Assembly: GCA_902806295.1 (NCBI GenBank)
Contig: CADCWB010000161.1
Location: 1-8,370 of the forward strand
Origin: an uncultured Sphingomonas sp.
GTDB lineage: Bacteria; Pseudomonadota; Alphaproteobacteria; Sphingomonadales; Sphingomonadaceae
Reading direction: 5' to 3'
Length of the DNA: 8,370 bases
This document shows, one piece after another, positions 1 through 6,946 of this stretch. The notes under the pieces are model-generated. The model ran no database searches. It was not told where the DNA came from and was given only the letters and a program-made list of their open reading frames with translations. The translations under genes were made by a program, and so were the position numbers. Numbering within the stretch: position 1 is the stretch's first letter; each line of letters opens with the position of its first letter.

Positions 1-278
1 CCAGACTTCCAATGATAGGCGTTGGACCGAACGCCCGCGAGCACCAAATGCGACTGCGACCGGTGTTCGGCCTCGGAGAGGATGTCGAGCCCGCCTCAGG
101 CGTTCGGGCCGCGGCCACCGCAGCAAACGACGCCGCTGCTGCCAGTCGGACGCAGGCCGCGGGTCCGGTTTGGCTTGAAGAGCGGACCCTCAACGAAGTT
201 TGCGGGAAGCTCATTTTTGACCCATCTCGGACATTGCACCGGGTCAGTCGCAACGTCCCAAGCTGGCCGAAAGCCGCC

Positions 279-314
279 TGTCCGCTTTGCGCAGCCAAGA
301 CGCAGAAGCGGACA
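279..314. repeat. Intergenic inverted repeat / hairpin
   Basis: A perfect 9-base inverted repeat, TGTCCGCTT (279-287) and AAGCGGACA (306-314), encloses a further 4-base pairing, TGCG (288-291) with CGCA (301-304). A single unpaired G lies at 305 and a 9-base loop at 292-300. The predicted stem is 13 pairs with one bulge. No T-run follows on either strand, so a simple intrinsic terminator is unlikely. It lies in the gene-free left flank more than 200 bases upstream of the peptidase start. It may be one copy of a dispersed intergenic palindrome, which the single window cannot show. Confidence 0.6.
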
Positions 315-514
315 TCGGGCTTCCGTGGGTTACCGCGAATGCTTGCTGCCCACCTCTCCCGAGGCGCGCCGTAGCACGCCATATTCTAGAAGGGGTCAAT
401 CTTGGCGCCTGGGAAGCGCTCAATGCTAATCGTGCGAACATTCTCGATCCGAACGGGGCAAGGCCAAGCGTCAGTCGTGCTTAATAGTCCGTCAGGCTCA
501 GGTTTCTGCGCTGT

Positions 515-520
515 AGGAGA
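515..520 (+). promoter_or_regulatory. Ribosome binding site for the M28 peptidase
   Basis: AGGAGA lies 5 bases before the TTG at 526. This good Shine-Dalgarno match is what selects the TTG as start. The reading from TTG also places a complete hydrophobic N-terminal anchor at the front of the protein. Confidence 0.65.
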
Positions 521-525
521 TTCGC

Positions 526-1533
526 TTGGTTTGGTTCTTCAGCGTGCTTGCTCTGGTCATCGTGACCCTGGTTGCCGGGGTCCTCTGGATGACGGCCGTG
601 CCGGGCCGCTCGCATTCAGGCCCGCTGCCACCCCTGCCATCCGAGCAAGTCGAACTTGCCGGCAAGCTACGGGACCACGTCCAGGCAGTCGCAAGCAGGC
701 CGCATAACATTCGCCACCCTCGGGAACTGGAACGGGCGGCGTCTTACATCGAACGTGCCCTGACGGACTTGGGATACGCATTTAATCGGCAGCGGTTCCA
801 GGCAGACGGGCAAGAGGTCCGCAACATTGAGGTCGTGATCGAGCCCGCTGCGTCCGCCGGAGGTGGGGAGACGCTCGTTGTCGGCGCTCATTACGACAGC
901 TACTTCGATGCCCCAGGTGCCAATGACAACGGGACGGGCGTTGCGGGCGTCATCGAGCTTGCCAGGCTGCTTTCCGACCTGCGGGGAGCGTCGGCACTCC
1001 GGATCCGGCTCGTGCTCTTCGTCAACGAAGAGCCGCCCTACTTCAAGACCGAACTCATGGGCAGCCTTGTCTACGCACGGCGTTTGAAGGCGTCCGGCGA
1101 GCCTGTCCTCGGCATGTTCTCGCTCGAGACACTCGGCTTCTATAGTGAGGAGGAAGGCAGCCAACGCTATCCGCCGCCCTTAGGCCTGCTCTATCCCACG
1201 ACGGGCAATTTCGTGGCCTTTGTGGGCCTGACCTCCTCGCGGCCCTTCGTGCGCAGGACAGTCAGCGCTTTTCGAGCCGTGGCGGCGTTTCCGAGTGTCG
1301 GCGGCACCGCTCCAGCGTTCATTCCGGGGATTGATTGGTCCGATCACTGGTCATTCGAACAGGTCGGGATTCCAAGCCTTATGATTACGGACACCGCGCC
1401 ATTCCGCTACCCGCATTATCACACAACCGCAGATCGCCCCGACAAGGTTGATTATGAGAAGCTGGCTCGCGTGGTCTCGGGCCTCGAACAGGTTGTCAGG
1501 AGCTGGGCCTTAGCACCTGCGGCGCCTTCTTAA
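526..1533 (+). CDS. Membrane-anchored M28-family zinc metallopeptidase
   Basis: A 335-residue protein likely to act as an aminopeptidase-type zinc hydrolase outside the cytoplasm. Residues 3-22 are a hydrophobic segment that should act as an uncleaved anchor or signal. The rest is an M28-like catalytic domain. Visible metal-site motifs are GAHYDS (His122), GANDNGTG (Asp134, expected to bridge two zincs), FVNEEP (Glu168 as general base, Glu169 as ligand), SLETLGFYS (Glu201 where classical members have Asp) and the C-terminal YPHYHTTAD (His299, with His297 nearby). The segment around 270-300, including SDHWSFEQVGIP, is typical of the family. The TTG start at 526 is chosen because AGGAGA lies 5 bases upstream. 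The gene stands alone and is convergent with the hydrolase gene, whose end lies 23 bases away with no clear terminator between them. The substrate cannot be told from sequence. Family assignment is firm; exact activity is inferred. Confidence 0.9.
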   Translation: MVWFFSVLALVIVTLVAGVLWMTAVPGRSHSGPLPPLPSEQVELAGKLRDHVQAVASRPHNIRHPRELERAASYIERALTDLGYAFNRQRFQADGQEVRNIEVVIEPAASAGGGETLVVGAHYDSYFDAPGANDNGTGVAGVIELARLLSDLRGASALRIRLVLFVNEEPPYFKTELMGSLVYARRLKASGEPVLGMFSLETLGFYSEEEGSQRYPPPLGLLYPTTGNFVAFVGLTSSRPFVRRTVSAFRAVAAFPSVGGTAPAFIPGIDWSDHWSFEQVGIPSLMITDTAPFRYPHYHTTADRPDKVDYEKLARVVSGLEQVVRSWALAPAAPS

Positions 1534-1556
1534 CTCTGGAACGCCGACAGAATATT

Positions 1557-2399
1557 TCAGAGCATCGCGGGGTATCCCGAGGGGTGCTGCTGTGCAATTC
1601 GATCAAGAGCCTCGCGGATCGCATCTCTGAACGCCGGCCGATCATAAAGGTCGTTGTGCCCGGCTCCGGAAATGGTCCGGTCAAAGACCAGGTTCGGTAT
1701 CGTCCGGCGGAGAGGCTCGCTGCGGGCGGCCGGAACTATTGTATCATCGGCTGCTACGATCAACGCGGTTGGCGTGTGCCGCCCGCGGATGAAATCGACG
1801 GTCGGCATCCGGTGCCGAAGCAGCATGCGCACAGGCAGCCATGGATAATGGTCGCGAGCAAGCTCGACGAGCGAGTCGAATGGCGTGACCAGGACGAGGC
1901 CCGCAAGGGAGCGCTCGCGAGCGAGGTACGCTGCTACCGGGCTGCCGATACTCACGCCGACGGCGATGATCGGGGGGTTCCCAAGTTCCCGCTCCACGTG
2001 ATCGAAGATCGTCAGTGCATCTGAAAGGATCGCCTTGGCACTTGTTCGTCCGCCGCTCGGGCGGTAGCCGCGATAGTGGAACACAATGACCTCGCGGTTC
2101 GGGGCGAGTCGATGGAGGGTCACGGCCATCGCCTCGGCGTTCCACGCGTTGCCGGGGAAGCCGAGAAGGATCAATCGATCCCCAGCCGGAGTGCCCGAAG
2201 GTGGAACCCGCACGCCCGCAAGGCGGACCCCGTCGGCGGTGGTGACCTCCAGCCGCGCTGCCGACGGAGGCAGCTCGGGACGGCCAAGTTGCGCGAGCCA
2301 CGCGGGGAAAACGAGCCGAGTCTGGGCGACATACATGAGCGCGACAAGGGCTAGGTAGAGCGCACAGACCCCCAGGACTGGGCCGACAAGCCAGTTCAA
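1557..2399 (-). CDS. Membrane-anchored alpha/beta hydrolase (BEM46/ABHD13-like)
   Basis: A 280-residue serine hydrolase-fold protein. Residues 5-25 are a hydrophobic N-terminal anchor, followed by an alpha/beta hydrolase domain. The nucleophile motif is GVSIG with Ser150. The likely acid is Asp219 in AADDTIVP (Asp218 is adjacent) and the likely catalytic histidine is His248 in SGAGHND, so the triad looks intact. FPGNAWN (81-87) matches the oxyanion-loop region of the BEM46/YfhR/ABHD13 group, and FHYRGYRPSGG (107-117) is also typical. The start is TTG, overlapping the stop of the upstream MEMO-like gene as TTGA. No clear Shine-Dalgarno precedes it, so translation is probably coupled to that gene. 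The family is usually annotated as a peptidase or esterase of unknown substrate, and no substrate can be assigned here. Its link to the MEMO/radical SAM pair is by context only. Confidence 0.88.
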   Translation of the reverse strand: MNWLVGPVLGVCALYLALVALMYVAQTRLVFPAWLAQLGRPELPPSAARLEVTTADGVRLAGVRVPPSGTPAGDRLILLGFPGNAWNAEAMAVTLHRLAPNREVIVFHYRGYRPSGGRTSAKAILSDALTIFDHVERELGNPPIIAVGVSIGSPVAAYLARERSLAGLVLVTPFDSLVELARDHYPWLPVRMLLRHRMPTVDFIRGRHTPTALIVAADDTIVPAARSEPLRRTIPNLVFDRTISGAGHNDLYDRPAFRDAIREALDRIAQQHPSGYPAML

Positions 2400-3253
2400 T
2401 CTGGTGCGCCAGCGACTTCGCCGAACAGCCAGGAGCCGTAGACGACGACACGATCACGGGTGCCCGAAACATCTCCGGAGTTGCAGAGAGCGAGCCGGTG
2501 CGCTTTGAGGCCCCGCCGCTCGGCTTCGATCAGCAGGCCCGCTACCGCGAGAGCGCCACAAGCGTCGCTGGGGCCGAGCGCCGCCCAGGCGCCGGATTCA
2601 ATGGCAGCGGCGGTGGCCTCGTCCTTCCGCCGTGCGGTCTTGTAATCGTGGAAGTGCGACAAGTCCGAGCTGACCACGATCAGAGTTTCCGGGCCGCCCC
2701 AGAGCCGGCCGAGCACTGCGGCCACCTCGGCCGGACTAGCTTCGCCGACCAGGAGCGGCACCAGCGCAAACGGGCCCAGAACCGCTTGAAGGAAAGGCAG
2801 CTCCACTTCAAGCGCATGCTCGGGGGCATGCGCGGCGTCGTTTTGCACGACGAAAGGTACGTCGAGAGAAGCGGCAAGCGCATTCTGATCGACCGGCACC
2901 GCGCCCAGCGGAGTCGCAAATGCTTCGGCTCGCGGAAAGGCAATGCCCCGAAACGCCACATAATGCGCCGGTCCAATGAGGACGACGCGATCGATGGCCC
3001 CCCCTGCGAGCCTCGCGAAAGCTTGCGCCGCAACGGCACCGGAATAGTCATACCCCGCATGGGGAGCGATAAGCGCCTTCGCCCGACGATGTGCGGGAAG
3101 CACGGGCGCATTCGCCAGCAGTCCTGACAAGTCCAGCCGGAGGCGCTCCGGGTGCGCCGGGTAGAAGCTACCAGCCACGGCAGCTGGCCGCACCGGCAAT
3201 CGATGCCCTGACACCCTCACCGGCGTTGTCCGATCCCTGAATGATATCCACAT
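2396..3253 (-). CDS. AmmeMemoRadiSam system protein B (MEMO1 family)
   Basis: A protein of up to 285 residues with a complete MEMO domain, related in fold to LigB-type extradiol dioxygenases. Recognisable motifs are VRPAAVAGSFYP (21-32), APHAGYDYSG (His65), IGPAHYVAF (His97), SSDLSHFHDY (Asp197, His200) and SDACGALAV (Cys232). His65, His97 and Cys232 align by motif with human MEMO1 His49, His81 and Cys244, which coordinate metal. A metal-binding, possibly redox role is therefore plausible, but the bacterial reaction is unknown. The coordinates use the outermost ATG. Homology begins near residue 20, and a TTG at 3199 (codon 19) has AGGG 6 bases upstream, so the true protein may be about 267 residues. 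It is divergent from its radical SAM partner and coupled to the hydrolase gene by a 4-base TTGA overlap. No AMMECR1 domain (protein A) is fused to it or adjacent. Confidence 0.93.
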   Translation of the reverse strand: MWISFRDRTTPVRVSGHRLPVRPAAVAGSFYPAHPERLRLDLSGLLANAPVLPAHRRAKALIAPHAGYDYSGAVAAQAFARLAGGAIDRVVLIGPAHYVAFRGIAFPRAEAFATPLGAVPVDQNALAASLDVPFVVQNDAAHAPEHALEVELPFLQAVLGPFALVPLLVGEASPAEVAAVLGRLWGGPETLIVVSSDLSHFHDYKTARRKDEATAAAIESGAWAALGPSDACGALAVAGLLIEAERRGLKAHRLALCNSGDVSGTRDRVVVYGSWLFGEVAGAPD

Positions 3254-3260
3254 ACGACCT

Positions 3261-4376
3261 ATGCTGGACGAATTAGGTGCGATTGGCGGCGATCGGAAGC
3301 CCGAAGGTGTGGCAGGGCGTTATTGGCACGCTTTGGATGACGGTCGCGTGCAGTGCGACGTTTGCCCACGCTACTGTAAACTCCACGACGGCCAGCGCGG
3401 CTTGTGCTTCGTTCGCGCCCAGCAGGGCGACGGCATCGTGCTGACCACGTATGGCCGGTCCTCGGGGTTCTGCATCGATCCGATCGAGAAAAAGCCGCTC
3501 AACCATTTTCTGCCGGGAACGCCGGTGCTGTCCTTCGGCACGGCCGGCTGCAACCTGACCTGCAAGTTCTGCCAGAACTGGGACATCTCGAAAGCGCGTG
3601 ACTTCGACCGAGTGCAGGATGTCGCCTCGCCCGAGGCGATCGCCGACGCTGCTGTGCGGACCGGCTGCCGCTCAGTCGCGTTCACCTACAACGACCCCGT
3701 CATTTTCCTGGAATACGCGGTCGATGTCGCCCAGGCCTGCCGCGAGCGGGGTATTAAAAGCGTTGCCGTGAGTGCCGGGTACATCTCCCAGGAGCCGCGG
3801 GCAGAGTTCTTCCGGCACATGGATGCCGCGAACATCGACCTGAAGGGGTTCACGGAGGAGTTCTACAAGAAGCTGTGTTCGGCTCAGCTCGGGCCGGTTC
3901 TGGAAACGCTGGAATATCTAAAGCACGAAACGGATGTCTGGCTTGAGATTACGACGCTGCTCATCCCAGGCGAGAACGACGATCCTGCGGAACTGGAAAC
4001 CTTGAGCCGCTGGGTGATGGAGCACCTAGGACCCGATGTCCCGCTGCATTTCACCGCCTTCCATCCGGACTGGAAGATGCGGGACAAATCGCCCACGCCA
4101 TCCAGCACTCTCCGGCAGGCGCGACGGATCGCGCAGGATGTCGGGCTCCGGTACGTGTTCACCGGCAATACGCACGACCCGGCCGGCCAGAGCACGTATT
4201 GCCATGACTGCGGTGAAGTCCTGATCGGGCGCGACTGGTACGAACTGTCGACCTGGAATGTCACGCCGGACGGCCGGTGCCGGTCCTGCGAGTCGCCTTG
4301 CGCCGGGGTGTTCGACAGTTCAGCCGGCACCTGGGGTCGGCGGCGGATACCGATGCATTTAGCCTCTGCGCTCTGA
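3261..4376 (+). CDS. AmmeMemoRadiSam system radical SAM enzyme
   Basis: A 371-residue radical SAM protein. The CxxxCxxC cluster motif is GCNLTCKFCQNW (Cys97, Cys101, Cys104), which binds the 4Fe-4S cluster that cleaves S-adenosylmethionine. An N-terminal set, QCDVCPRYCK plus GLC (Cys32, 35, 39, 49), and a C-terminal set, YCHDC (Cys314, 317) with CRSCESPC (Cys340, 343, 347), are likely zinc or iron-sulfur sites. The C-terminal set looks like a small zinc ribbon. YWHALDDGRVQCDVCPR and FTAFHPDWKM are characteristic of this family, which co-occurs with MEMO and AMMECR1 proteins. Its substrate is not known. The ATG at 3261 has no evident Shine-Dalgarno; a GTG at 3309 (codon 17), with GGAAG 9 bases upstream, lies just before the conserved region and is a credible alternative. 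An 80-base gap without a convincing terminator separates its end from the convergent membrane-protein gene. Confidence 0.95.
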   Translation: MLDELGAIGGDRKPEGVAGRYWHALDDGRVQCDVCPRYCKLHDGQRGLCFVRAQQGDGIVLTTYGRSSGFCIDPIEKKPLNHFLPGTPVLSFGTAGCNLTCKFCQNWDISKARDFDRVQDVASPEAIADAAVRTGCRSVAFTYNDPVIFLEYAVDVAQACRERGIKSVAVSAGYISQEPRAEFFRHMDAANIDLKGFTEEFYKKLCSAQLGPVLETLEYLKHETDVWLEITTLLIPGENDDPAELETLSRWVMEHLGPDVPLHFTAFHPDWKMRDKSPTPSSTLRQARRIAQDVGLRYVFTGNTHDPAGQSTYCHDCGEVLIGRDWYELSTWNVTPDGRCRSCESPCAGVFDSSAGTWGRRRIPMHLASAL

Positions 4377-4456
4377 GCGGCGGATCACGGTTCGCAAACG
4401 GGCGAGGGGATGGCGCCACGCCGCCCGGCCTTTGCAGCTGCCCGGATCGGCTCCGC

Positions 4457-6946
4457 TCACGGGCCGGAACCTGAAACCAGCGCCGTTCGAGACTCCGGCG
4501 ACGCGGCGGCCACGCCAGCCATCGCGGCGGGCGCCGCCAGATAAATCGCGGCGGCAAGGAGCACGACGGCGGTGAACCCGAAATGCATCGCCAGCAATGT
4601 CGCGAGAACGGCCGCAACGACCGACGCGCAACCGTTGATCGCCCACGCCCAAGGCACAAGGTCCTGGTCGTCGCGCGCGAGGTGGGCGATCCCGATCGGG
4701 AAGGGCATGCCCATGAGGCAGGCAAGCGGGGCCACGAGCGCAAGCGAGATCGCGATCTTTGCCGGATCGGGAAGCTCGATCAACGCGTCGAAAATGGGCG
4801 GCAGTACCAAGATGTAGACAACCGCAAGCGCGGCAATCCCGGCGGCAATGGCCGGTAGGGGCCCAAGAGCAGCCCAACTCCGTTCGGAGCGCCGTGCGAA
4901 GGCCTGCATCGTCGCGGGACTCAGGGCACTCCCCGCCCCGGCAAAGACCAGAAACCCGGTCAGCATGACCGCCACGGAATAGAGGGGGTGGCCGAGGAAC
5001 AGCGAGAACCGTTGAATGAATGCGATCTCAAGCAACAGGAAGCCCAAGCCGAGCGCGAGGAAGTAGGCCATGACCCGCGCCTTCGGCGCCGTGCCGCCGA
5101 AATGCCGACGGCGCAGGACAAGGGGCGCCAGGATAAGGACGATCGAGAGCACGACGGCCTGCGCCAGGGTGGAGAAGAGCATCAGATAGCCCATGTCGAG
5201 CATGGAGGCCGCGCCCTGCGTCCTGAGCGCGAAGAGCTCTGGCAGCGATCTCCATTTGAAGAAATCGAAGAAGTAGGGCCGGTCATCCGCCGCCGCGGCG
5301 ATCGCGAACTTGTAGCGCTCGATGAAATCCTGCCGGTCCGGACCGAGCAGTGCCATTGCTGCGGCATGGAAGGGCTCGCCTTCCAGGATGTTGTAACGGT
5401 TGGCTTCCGCGGCCGCGATCCCCGGGAGATACGACACATCGAAGGAGCGCTCGTCGGCAAACGCCCTGACCCGAGCTGTTTCCTCATCCGTGAGCGGAGT
5501 TTTCTTGGCGATCAGCGTCATCGTCTTCCAGCTGCGGATCAGCGCGATGTGCTCGCCCGGTTCGCGGACACCAAGCTGCTCCAGCGCGGTGATCACGGTG
5601 GCCAGGAGCTTGGGGGCGTCCCGCGGCGGCAGCTTCAGCCAGAGCGTGACGGACAGGATCCCGTCGGGCTCCAATATGTTCAGGAAGTCCCGTAGCCCCT
5701 CGACGGTCAGCGTATGGTTCTCGTGCAGGCCCTGGGTGGCCCCGGCGCCGCCGGGGGAGCCCAGCACCGGCGCCTGGATCAGATCGAAGCGATCCCCTGT
5801 GCTCTGGGCGAAACTGCGCGCCTCGCGGATATGCACATCCACGTCGGGACGGGCATAAAGGCCGCCCGCGAAATCGGCGTGATCGCCGGCGACCAGCCCG
5901 GCGACATGCGGGTGCAGCTCGACCGCATCGACTTTCCGCGCCTGGTGAAAAAGCGCGAGCAGCACCTGCTCGCCTCCGCCGGCGCCGAGCACGAGCACCT
6001 TGGGCGCCCGAAGCAGATGATAGGGGAGAGCCGAAGTGGTGTGATCCAGGAATTCGAGGCTGGCGAGGTCGCCGTTGAACCGGGTGATCGCCGTCATGGA
6101 ATCGGCATCGGTGAAGACGCCGATCTGCGGCGGCGGCTCGCCGAGGTAATTGAGGGACAGGCCGGGCGCGTGCCGGAAGGGAACGGTCGGGCTCTCGACC
6201 ACTGAGACGAGACCGAGCGGATGCGACCGTTCCTGCAAGACGCGGGCATCCGGAACAAGCAGCGCCGTGCGCAGGCCCTTGTACTCGGAGATATGCGGAT
6301 GCAGGCTGAGCAGACCGGCGGGCAGCCAGGCCGGCACGAGGAACGCTGCCGTTGTCAGGGCGAGGCTTGCGACCTGGGTTCTTCGCCCCCGGAAGGGAGC
6401 TAGCGCCAGGGCCGCGGAGAGGAGGCCGAGGCTGGCGACACAGCGCAGCGCCGCGTCGGCCGGCAGCACCAGGAGCAGCGTGACGATGCCCAGCGCGCCG
6501 AGACCGGCGCCGACCAGGTCATAGGCGTATGTCCGGCCGATCTGGTCGGGAGCCCGCGAGAAAGCGAGGCCGATGGCTCCCCCTCCGAAGAAGAACGGCA
6601 GCACAAGCAGCGCATAGGCGAGGCCGAGCCAGAGGAGCTGCTCCGGCTCCCAGAGGATCGCCAGCGCGTTGAAGGGAAGCCGCATGGCAACAGCGAAGCA
6701 GAGCACGGCCGTTAAGCCGAAGAGCGCTGCTCCGGCGGCAAACCAAGCGGCGAAGCGCGGCAGCAGCCGCTCGCGAGCAAAAGCCAGCGCGGTGCCGCTT
6801 GCGCCGAAGCCGAGCAGCGCCACCGAGATGATCATGTAGGCGAAGTGATGCCACCAAAGGATCGAGAAGAGCCGCATCAGCAGCACTTCGTAGGCCAGGA
6901 TGGCCGCGGAGAGGATGGCGACCGCGACGAGCCCGGCTCGGCTCAC
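4457..6946 (-). CDS. Polytopic membrane protein with spermidine-synthase-like SAM-binding domain
   Basis: An 829-residue protein. By eye it has about seven hydrophobic helices at the N terminus (roughly 5-24, 36-55, 67-88, 103-125, 143-162, 167-184, 194-214) and seven at the C terminus (587-610, 626-647, 654-673, 695-716, 731-747, 765-785, 790-812). Between them, about 215-585 is soluble. The core has a Rossmann-type motif VLVLGAGGGEQVLLAL (317-332) and an acidic ribose-binding strand VDAVELHPHV (339-348), as in spermidine synthases and SAM methyltransferases. DDRPYFFDFFKW (554-565) is a motif of these fused membrane proteins. The catalytic Asp region of aminopropyltransferases instead reads FDLIQAPVLGSPG (387-399), so polyamine synthesis is doubtful. 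The GTG start at 6946 overlaps the methyltransferase stop as GTGA and has GGGA just upstream. The open frame continues to 7174, but that part overlaps a real gene and is not used. Real function is unknown. Confidence 0.85.
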   Translation of the reverse strand: MSRAGLVAVAILSAAILAYEVLLMRLFSILWWHHFAYMIISVALLGFGASGTALAFARERLLPRFAAWFAAGAALFGLTAVLCFAVAMRLPFNALAILWEPEQLLWLGLAYALLVLPFFFGGGAIGLAFSRAPDQIGRTYAYDLVGAGLGALGIVTLLLVLPADAALRCVASLGLLSAALALAPFRGRRTQVASLALTTAAFLVPAWLPAGLLSLHPHISEYKGLRTALLVPDARVLQERSHPLGLVSVVESPTVPFRHAPGLSLNYLGEPPPQIGVFTDADSMTAITRFNGDLASLEFLDHTTSALPYHLLRAPKVLVLGAGGGEQVLLALFHQARKVDAVELHPHVAGLVAGDHADFAGGLYARPDVDVHIREARSFAQSTGDRFDLIQAPVLGSPGGAGATQGLHENHTLTVEGLRDFLNILEPDGILSVTLWLKLPPRDAPKLLATVITALEQLGVREPGEHIALIRSWKTMTLIAKKTPLTDEETARVRAFADERSFDVSYLPGIAAAEANRYNILEGEPFHAAAMALLGPDRQDFIERYKFAIAAAADDRPYFFDFFKWRSLPELFALRTQGAASMLDMGYLMLFSTLAQAVVLSIVLILAPLVLRRRHFGGTAPKARVMAYFLALGLGFLLLEIAFIQRFSLFLGHPLYSVAVMLTGFLVFAGAGSALSPATMQAFARRSERSWAALGPLPAIAAGIAALAVVYILVLPPIFDALIELPDPAKIAISLALVAPLACLMGMPFPIGIAHLARDDQDLVPWAWAINGCASVVAAVLATLLAMHFGFTAVVLLAAAIYLAAPAAMAGVAAASPESRTALVSGSGP

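Larger units (their letters stand above)
1..525. other. Left flank with no supported gene
   Basis: I find no convincing gene in this stretch. Open frames exist on both strands (for example 12-374 on the plus strand), but their translations are rich in Arg, Ala and Pro. They show no recognisable family and overlap each other in several frames, as expected for GC-rich non-coding DNA. The segment holds a short inverted repeat at 18-35 (GGCGTT, 6-base loop, AACGCC), a palindrome GGCCGCGGCC at 107-116, and the stronger hairpin listed separately at 279-314. The stretch around 205-320 (a GACCCATCTCGGACATT phrase, then TGTCCGCTT and AAGCGGACA) resembles, from memory, intergenic repeat debris common in rhizobial-type genomes. 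I cannot confirm that here. No clear promoter for the downstream peptidase gene was identified; TAATAG at 482-487 is only a weak -10 candidate with no matching -35. Confidence 0.5.

Noticed and set aside
12..374. Open frame of 120 codons on the plus strand in the left flank
   Set aside because: No recognisable motif, several overlapping frames of similar quality, and no Shine-Dalgarno. It is consistent with chance in GC-rich DNA.
1534..1580. Possible bidirectional terminator between the peptidase and hydrolase genes
   Set aside because: The only pairing is CGGG-GTAT-CCCG inside the hydrolase 3' end, too short and without a T-run.
2498..3127. Open frame of 209 codons on the plus strand opposite the MEMO gene
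   Set aside because: Antisense shadow of a gene with intact MEMO metal-binding motifs; no family resemblance of its own.
4377..4456. Possible terminator in the convergent gap after the radical SAM gene
   Set aside because: Only a 4-base stem (GGCG, CCA, CGCC) is present and no T-run follows it.
4988..5695. Open frame of 235 codons on the plus strand opposite the membrane protein
   Set aside because: Its charged composition is the antisense shadow of a GC-rich coding frame; the minus-strand gene has clear family motifs throughout this stretch.
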